A DNA stretch of 64,000 bases from Massilia sp. Root418 (GTDB lineage Bacteria > Pseudomonadota > Gammaproteobacteria > Burkholderiales > Burkholderiaceae_D), in NCBI RefSeq assembly GCF_001425265.1, contig NZ_LMEC01000025.1, forward strand, positions 305 through 64,304, given 5' to 3'. The notes under the pieces were generated by a model. That model was not told where the DNA came from and searched no databases. It worked only from the letters and a program-made list of their open reading frames with translations. Every line of letters starts with the position of its first letter. The stretch's first letter is position 1. The position numbers were made by a program, and so were the translations under genes. This document shows, in pieces, positions 59,085 through 64,000 of this stretch.

Positions 59085-59123
59085 TTAATATTTCTCAATT
59101 ATAAATATTTCTTGAGGTTAAGC

Positions 59124-59771
59124 ATGAAGCGCCTGTTCCTTGCAGCTCTGCTGGCCGCCGCTGCCGCCCTGGCCCACGCCGACATCATCTACGACAACGG
59201 CCTGGGTCGGGATGACTCCCTGCGCAGCGGCTACTACTCCACGGCATTGCAGCAGCAGCGCCTCTATGACGATTTCAGCCTGGCCGGCGCCCGCACCATC
59301 GACAGCGTGTTCTTCCAGATGGGGCTGACGGAAGACCCTTTCGTCGGCGCCTTCACCTTCACCATCTATAACGACGCCGGCGGCGGCAACATCGGCAGCG
59401 CGGTCTACAGCCAGACGCTCAACTATGGCGACTACGCGGCCATTCCCAACGCCATCGTCAGCTACCCCTACACCACTTTCTACGACGTCAGCTTCGCCAC
59501 GAGCGGGATAACGCTGGGCGCTGGCAACTACCTGCTGAGCTTCTACGGACTGGACCTGGAGTTTCGCACCGCCAACACCGACGACCCGAACGGCGCCTTT
59601 CTGATACAGTTCGAAGACAGCGGCGACGTTTTTGAGATCGCCGGCGGCATGCCATTCCGGCTGGACGGCACGACGCCGCCTTCCACCGTGCCGGAACCGT
59701 CCACCTTGCTGCTGTCAGGCGCCGCGCTGGGCGCGCTGGCCTTGCAACGGCGGCGGCGCCGCAAAGGCTAG
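59124..59771 (+). CDS. PEP-CTERM sorting-domain protein
   Basis: A 215-residue exported protein: signal peptide MKRLFLAALLAAAAALAHA, a beta-rich body of about 150 residues, and a C-terminal PEP-CTERM tag (VPEPSTLLLSG, a hydrophobic helix, then QRRRRRK). Such tags are processed by an exosortase (EpsH) not present in this window. Function of the body unknown. GAGG six bases upstream. The gene stands alone. Confidence 0.92.
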   Translation: MKRLFLAALLAAAAALAHADIIYDNGLGRDDSLRSGYYSTALQQQRLYDDFSLAGARTIDSVFFQMGLTEDPFVGAFTFTIYNDAGGGNIGSAVYSQTLNYGDYAAIPNAIVSYPYTTFYDVSFATSGITLGAGNYLLSFYGLDLEFRTANTDDPNGAFLIQFEDSGDVFEIAGGMPFRLDGTTPPSTVPEPSTLLLSGAALGALALQRRRRRKG

Positions 59772-59879
59772 ACGTTCGGGTCTGTGAATCTGATTCAAAA
59801 ATCATATTCCATTCCAACGGATTATCAAGGCAATCGCTGCCCGCCATACTGCTCCCATCAACCAACCAAGGGAGCTGTC

Positions 59880-60668
59880 ATGGATTTGAATCTGCAAGGT
59901 AAAACCGCGCTGGTGAGCGCATCGACTTCCGGCATCGGCTACGCCATCGCCAGCCAGTTGCTGGAAGACGGCGCCACGGTCATCGTCAACGGCCGCAGCG
60001 CGGCCACGGTGCAGCACGCGGCGGCCGCACTGGGGGAGCGCTTCGGCGCCGGTCGCGTGCTGCCGCTGGTGGCGGACATGAGCGTGGCCGGCAGCGAGCT
60101 GGCTGCCGCTGCCGCCTATCCGCAAGTGGACATCCTGGTCAACAACATGGGCAGCTACGCGCTCAGCGACTTCTTCAGCACCAGCGACGCGGACTGGCAA
60201 GCCATGTTCGAGACCAATGTGTGGAGTGGCGTGCGCCTGGCGCGCACCTATATGAAGGGCATGCTGGAGCGTGGCCGCGGCCGCGTGATCTTCATTTCCA
60301 GCGAAGTGGCGCTCACGCCCATGGCCGCCATGGCGCACTACAGCGCCAGCAAGGCCACCCAGTTGTCGATCTCGCGCAGCCTGGCCGAGCTGACCAAGGG
60401 CAGCGCCGTCACCGTCAACTCGGTGCTGCCGGGGCCGACCGAAACCGAGAGCCTGAAGGGCTTCATCGAGTCGGTCAATCCCGGCCTGGCGTATGCGGAC
60501 GCCGAGCGCAAGTTCATGCAGGAAAACCGGCCGTCGTCGCTGATCTACCGCCTGGCCAAGCCGGCCGAGGTGGCCAATGTGGTGGCCTTCCTGGCCAGCG
60601 AGCGCGCCGCCGTCATCAATGGCGCGGCCATCCGTGCCGAGGGCGGCACGGTGCAGACCATCGCCTGA
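59880..60668 (+). CDS. SDR-family oxidoreductase (second)
   Basis: A 262-residue short-chain dehydrogenase. Cofactor motif SASTSGIGYAIASQLLEDGA has Ser-Ala-Ser-Thr instead of the usual TGx3GxG start, so the first glycine is replaced. NNMGSYAL stands for NNAG, and the catalytic Ser is in FISSEVAL with HYSASK (Tyr-x-x-x-Lys) following. Activity and cofactor are therefore less sure. A similar active-site layout occurs in uncharacterised SDR groups. GGGAG before the ATG. Confidence 0.85.
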   Translation: MDLNLQGKTALVSASTSGIGYAIASQLLEDGATVIVNGRSAATVQHAAAALGERFGAGRVLPLVADMSVAGSELAAAAAYPQVDILVNNMGSYALSDFFSTSDADWQAMFETNVWSGVRLARTYMKGMLERGRGRVIFISSEVALTPMAAMAHYSASKATQLSISRSLAELTKGSAVTVNSVLPGPTETESLKGFIESVNPGLAYADAERKFMQENRPSSLIYRLAKPAEVANVVAFLASERAAVINGAAIRAEGGTVQTIA

Positions 60669-60723
60669 TGCGGCTTGCTGCCAGGGCCGGCATTACGGCC
60701 AGCGGCGCGGGCTGCGGTACCGG

Positions 60724-60842
60724 CTGCGTTGCGGGCCTGCGTTTTGGGCCTGCGTTATGGGCCTGCGTTGCGGGCCTGCTTACGAGCCTGCGTTGCGGGC
60801 CTGCTTATGGGCCTGCTTACGGGCCCGCGTTGCGGGCCTGCT
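60724..60842. repeat. degenerate 12-13-bp tandem repeat
   Basis: About nine units of the form GGGCCTGCGTTGC or GGGCCTGCTTAC. The array covers the end and stop codon of the histidine-kinase-like gene and extends about 90 bases beyond it. Confidence 0.85.
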
Positions 60843-62358
60843 GCAGCGCCTCCCACAGCTCGCGGTACTGCAGCTGCTCGGCCATCGCCTCGATGCCGCG
60901 CGCCAGCACCGGATGCCGCGGCGCCAGCTGCTGCAGCAGCCCGTTGAGCTGATGGCGGTCCAGGTGCTGCACGGCGCTGCACAGCGCGTTGTAGGTGGCG
61001 GCATCCAGCGCCTGCACGTCAGCCGGCAGCACCGCGCCTTCGCCGGGCGCGGAGGCGCCGTGGTCCAGGGCCGGCTGCGGCGCCAGCGCAGGCAGCGTGC
61101 CAAGCTGGCCGATGTCGCTCAGCGCGCCGGACGCCGGGGCCTGCGCTGCGTCGGTGCGCGACAGCGCCAGCACCTGGTCAATCAGCGTGAGCAAGTGCTT
61201 GCCCGAGTAATGGATGAAGCGCAGGTTCTCCAGCTCGTCCTCGCCCAGCGACTGCGAGCGCGTCATCAGTTCCGAAAAGCCGATGACCGCGTTGAGCGGT
61301 GTGCGCAATTCGTGGCTCATATTCGACAGGAACACGCTTTTTGCGCGGTTGGCCGCCTCGGCCCGGTCCAGCGCCGCCGCCAGCGCCTGCGTGCGCTCTT
61401 CCACCAGCTGCTCCAGCCGGCTGCGGTAGCTGGCCAGCTCTTGCTCGGCCAAGGTGCGCTCGGCGTCGCTGTGCGCCAGTCGCTGCTGGGTTTCCCCTAT
61501 CCAGCCCAGTACACTGTCGCGGGGCGCGTCCGGCAGCGGCGCGGAAAAGTCGCCGCTGCCCAGGCGTGCGATGTGGCTGTACAACTGCGGCACGGTCCCG
61601 CCCAGCACCGCCAGCACTTCCCCGCGAGCCATCCACACTAGCGCCAGCAGCATCGCCACCAGGCACAGGAACACTATCCGCAGCTGCAAGGCGCGCTGCT
61701 CGCTCAAGCGCACCGCGTTCAGCGTACGCTCGTCCGTCATGACGGCAAAGGCGCGTATGCGTTCCATGATGCCGGCCTTGGCGCTGTGGTAGGCGGCGTT
61801 GTGCAGCGTGGCGGTGGCCTGCGCGCGCGCCGCCGCGCTGGCCGCCGCGTCCGGCCCGGCGTCCGCCACCACGCGCATGGCGGCCAGCTCGGTGGCCGTC
61901 AGCAGGTCTGAACGCAGCTTGGCTTGTTCCAGTAGCTCGATCTCCTGCGCCGTGAAGCCGGCGCGGCGTATCAGCTCGCGCAGCGCAACGGCCTGGTCCT
62001 GCGGGCCGGCGACGGCGGCGTCCACCGGCAGCAGCTCACGGTATATATCGGGATGCCGGGCGGAGCGCGGCAGGCGGCCGTCCCGCACCGCCAGGATCTG
62101 ATCGAAATGGCGCCTGTAGACCGCGTCGCCGGTGGCGGCGTAGCTGCGCGCCATGCGGGTCAGCTCATCCGAGGATAGGCGCAGCTCATCGGCCAGGTAG
62201 GTGGAGCGCAGGCGCATCTCGTTGGCGGCGTCGATTTTCTTCTCCGCCCGCACATAGAATACAAAGCTGGCGGCCAGCAGCAGCGACACCCCCAGCGTGA
62301 GCCAGAGGTGTACGGAAAGGCGGGACAGGCGTCGGTTGGAAGCGGCCGTGCTGGGCAT
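60817..62358 (-). CDS. histidine-kinase-like membrane protein lacking the ATPase domain
   Basis: A 513-residue protein with two transmembrane helices (about 17-37 and 228-245), a helical sensor region between them, a HAMP-like and coiled-coil linker (about 250-335) and a HisKA domain with the phospho-acceptor motif SHELRTPLNAVIGFSEL (His about 349). After about residue 400 there is only a roughly 110-residue helical tail; no N, G1 or G2 box of the HATPase domain is present. The start is MPSTAASN; upstream residues have no ribosome site. The stop lies in a tandem repeat, so truncation of a longer kinase is possible. Confidence 0.8.
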   Translation of the reverse strand: MPSTAASNRRLSRLSVHLWLTLGVSLLLAASFVFYVRAEKKIDAANEMRLRSTYLADELRLSSDELTRMARSYAATGDAVYRRHFDQILAVRDGRLPRSARHPDIYRELLPVDAAVAGPQDQAVALRELIRRAGFTAQEIELLEQAKLRSDLLTATELAAMRVVADAGPDAAASAAARAQATATLHNAAYHSAKAGIMERIRAFAVMTDERTLNAVRLSEQRALQLRIVFLCLVAMLLALVWMARGEVLAVLGGTVPQLYSHIARLGSGDFSAPLPDAPRDSVLGWIGETQQRLAHSDAERTLAEQELASYRSRLEQLVEERTQALAAALDRAEAANRAKSVFLSNMSHELRTPLNAVIGFSELMTRSQSLGEDELENLRFIHYSGKHLLTLIDQVLALSRTDAAQAPASGALSDIGQLGTLPALAPQPALDHGASAPGEGAVLPADVQALDAATYNALCSAVQHLDRHQLNGLLQQLAPRHPVLARGIEAMAEQLQYRELWEALQQARNAGP

Positions 62359-62368
62359 AGGTGATCGG

Positions 62369-62392
62369 GTCTGCGGGTCTGCGGGTCTGCCG
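62369..62392. repeat. short 8-bp tandem repeat
   Basis: Three copies of GGGTCTGC directly upstream of the kinase-like gene's start. Confidence 0.7.
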
Positions 62393-62547
62393 TCTCGGCG
62401 CGCCCATGGTATGCCTATCGTCCGGCGCGGGCAAGCGCTGTTGCAATTGGCCCCCGCGATTTTGCAGTTCGTCGCAAAATCCACCATGGCGGCGCGCGCC
62501 TCACTACAATGGCCTCACTGACAACTCACTGTACTCAAGGGAATACC

Positions 62548-63177
62548 ATGCGCCGTCTCGTGATCCAAACCGCCATCGCCTCGCTCGCCTTTGCTTCCTT
62601 CGCCCACGCCGACGAACAGGTGCGCAACCTGCAGCCATTCACCGCCATCGACAGCAAGGGCGCTTACAGCATCGTGGTGGAAGCCGGCAAAACGCAATCG
62701 GTGAAAGTGTCCGGCAACGAGAAGTTCGTCAGCAACCTGGCTACCGAAGTGGTGAACGGCGAACTGAAAATTTACCACCGCGACAGCGGCTCCAAGAACA
62801 CCAACGGCGAGCCGCGCATCGTGATCACGGTGCCGGCGCTGGTGAAATTCATCGGTGAAGGCGCTGGTGAGACGCAGCTGAAAAACATGGCGGGCGACCG
62901 CCTCGACGTGAGCTACCAGGGCGCGGGGCGTTTCGCCGCACAGGGCAAGGTGAAGCTGCTGCGCCTGAAGGCGCAGGGCGTGGGGGAAGTGGACACCAAG
63001 GAGCTGGACACCGAGCGGGCCGACGTGAACTTCAACGGTATCGGTAATGTGAAGGTCACCGCGCGCGATACGCTGAACGCGGTGGTGAACGGCATGGGCA
63101 GCTTGAATTATTACGGCAAGCCGCGTCATGTGAACAAGACTGTCAACGGGATTGGCAACGTTACGGCCGGCGACTGA
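62548..63177 (+). CDS. GIN-domain (DUF2807) exported protein
   Basis: A 209-residue exported protein (signal peptide MRRLVIQTAIASLAFASFAHA). The body is the beta-helix-like DUF2807/GIN autotransporter-type adhesin head, seen in VEAGKTQSVKVSGNEKFVSN, VNGELKIYH and the repeated GIGNVKVTA, GMGSLNYYG and GIGNVTAGD turns. No translocator follows. Such proteins are periplasmic or cell-surface and of unknown function. AAGGG before the ATG. Confidence 0.85.
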   Translation: MRRLVIQTAIASLAFASFAHADEQVRNLQPFTAIDSKGAYSIVVEAGKTQSVKVSGNEKFVSNLATEVVNGELKIYHRDSGSKNTNGEPRIVITVPALVKFIGEGAGETQLKNMAGDRLDVSYQGAGRFAAQGKVKLLRLKAQGVGEVDTKELDTERADVNFNGIGNVKVTARDTLNAVVNGMGSLNYYGKPRHVNKTVNGIGNVTAGD

Positions 63178-63181
63178 GCTT

Positions 63182-63274
63182 GGCGGGTTACGGCTGCGCC
63201 TAACCCGCCCTACGGACCAGTCCACCCCACGCTGCACCTCGTAGGGCGGGTTAGCGCAAAGCGCGTAACCCGCC
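63182..63274. repeat. pair of REP-like palindromes in inverted order
   Basis: A first copy (63182-63214) GGCGGGTTACGGC...CCTAACCCGCCCTACG and a reverse copy (63240-63274) CGTAGGGCGGGTTAGCG...CGTAACCCGCC. It lies between the convergent GIN and DUF885 genes. Confidence 0.9.
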
Positions 63275-63276
63275 GT

Positions 63277-64000
63277 TCACCGCAGGCTGCCCGCCAGGCG
63301 CGGCGACGACAGCAACTGGCGGAACGCCGCCCAGCGCTGGGCGCGCGCCGTTTCCGGATCGGTGGACGTGGCGTGGCGCTTCACGTACTCGCCCACCAGG
63401 TCCGCGCCCACCGTGTAATTGATCACGTAGCCACGGTTCGCGTCATAAAATCGTATGCGCTGCTCGGCCTTTTCCGGCGGATACAGCAGCACATTGACCA
63501 GCCACTCCACGGTTTGCGCGCGCGTGGCCTTGCCGTCCAGGTAGGCGCGGGCGGCGTCGTTGTCGGCGTAGGCAAGCTTGCCGAACAGTTGCGTCAGCGC
63601 TGCGTATTTCTCGGCCAGCGCCGGGTCCAGCCCGGCCAGCGGATACAGCACGCCGCGCTCGAACTCCAGCCGCTCCTCCGGCGTGAACGCCATCAGGATG
63701 CCGTAGTTGGCACTGCCCTCGGCCACCAGCGACATCGGCGAATACAGTGGATAGACGCTGAACTCCTGCCAGTTCTTGCCCTTGACCAGGGTCTGCTCCA
63801 GCAGCGCGTTGTAGACGTGGTGGCCGGGGTAGCCTTCGTGGCAGCCCAGGTCCACCGCACGGTCGATGTAGATCGGGAATTCGGTATTAATCTGGATCAG
63901 GCTGTGCGCGTCGCCCTTGTACCAGTTGTAGCCGGACCAGGGCTGGTTCTGCACGAACTCCAGCACGAAGCTTTCGTTGGCCGGCATGGCGATGTACTTC
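63277..64000 (-). CDS. DUF885-family metallopeptidase-like protein (partial, second paralogue)
   Basis: The C-terminal 241 residues of a DUF885 protein whose start lies beyond the window (the frame stays open through 64000). It has the metal motif GCHEGYPGHHVYNALLEQ, the downstream helix VAEGSANYGI and the active-region YKGDAHSLIQINTEFP. It appears related in motif order to the full-length copy at 29607, but the surrounding residues differ, so they are not recent duplicates. Confidence 0.85.
   Translation of the reverse strand, partial: KYIAMPANESFVLEFVQNQPWSGYNWYKGDAHSLIQINTEFPIYIDRAVDLGCHEGYPGHHVYNALLEQTLVKGKNWQEFSVYPLYSPMSLVAEGSANYGILMAFTPEERLEFERGVLYPLAGLDPALAEKYAALTQLFGKLAYADNDAARAYLDGKATRAQTVEWLVNVLLYPPEKAEQRIRFYDANRGYVINYTVGADLVGEYVKRHATSTDPETARAQRWAAFRQLLSSPRLAGSLR

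Noticed and set aside
60724..60842. CRISPR-like array
   Set aside because: Units are 12-13 bases, contiguous and degenerate, with no spacers and no cas genes.

Overview
The window is GC-rich DNA from a beta-proteobacterium, most likely an Oxalobacteraceae member of the Massilia/Duganella/Janthinobacterium type. This is inferred from the family mix: a trpE-trpG-trpD-(lysE)-trpC order with a Trp-rich leader peptide, a PEP-CTERM protein, a DUF4214 protein, two large TonB-dependent receptors, a pectin locus, and an rRNA promoter followed by a boxA of the Burkholderiales type. No phage, insertion sequence, integrase or CRISPR array is visible. Genes are dense, and many neighbours overlap by 1-4 bases.

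Layout. 1-186: promoter and leader of an rRNA operon running left out of the window. 187-7523: enoyl-CoA hydratase, MFS transporter, a large repeat protein (PPC, Ig-like, RTX-like, DUF4214), universal stress protein, MltA, a 47-residue membrane protein and ApaG. 7664-14470: rpe-gph, then the trp attenuator and trpE, trpG, trpD, a LysE-type exporter, trpC and a lipoprotein. 14564-22922: a tightly overlapping seven-gene minus-strand operon (UbiH-like hydroxylase, DsbC-like isomerase, 2Fe-2S and molybdopterin subunits of an IorAB-type oxidoreductase, MocA-like cytidylyltransferase, M61 peptidase, diguanylate cyclase). 22983-25420: aldo/keto reductase and a divergent GH43 enzyme. 25491-26946: tRNA-Phe with its own promoter and terminator, then a segment of different codon use with an MBL-fold hydrolase.

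27053-36197: secreted cyanophycinase-like protein, DUF4424 protein, YgjV-like membrane protein with a DUF885 peptidase, TPR protein, an SDR/TetR pair with repeated operator-like sites, and a Sel1-repeat protein. 36323-37675: PAS-GAF-GGDEF protein. 37684-46589: pectin/pectic-oligosaccharide locus with CE8 pectinesterase on one side and TonB receptor, GH43 and GH28 on the other. The divergent promoter region carries three copies of a TGGTCAGGCC-type site. 46757-58233: two M28 peptidases, ArsR/SRPBCC pair, PfpI/DJ-1 protein, second TonB receptor, GST, AidB-like acyl-CoA dehydrogenase with a divergent TetR. 58306-64000: DUF4197 protein, PEP-CTERM protein with a sigma-54-like promoter, SDR, a histidine-kinase-like protein lacking the ATPase domain, a GIN-domain protein and the C-terminal part of a second DUF885 protein.

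Two repeat themes run through the intergenic spaces. One is a roughly 34-bp REP-like palindrome in single or double copies at five loci. The other is an 11-bp GC-rich tandem repeat attached, in the same relative orientation, to the REP element at two or three of those loci. The regulatory regions that stand out are the trp attenuator, the three-site pectin intergenic region, and the paired operators before the SDR/TetR genes. No single wholly new system is proven by the sequence; the strongest candidates are listed as findings.
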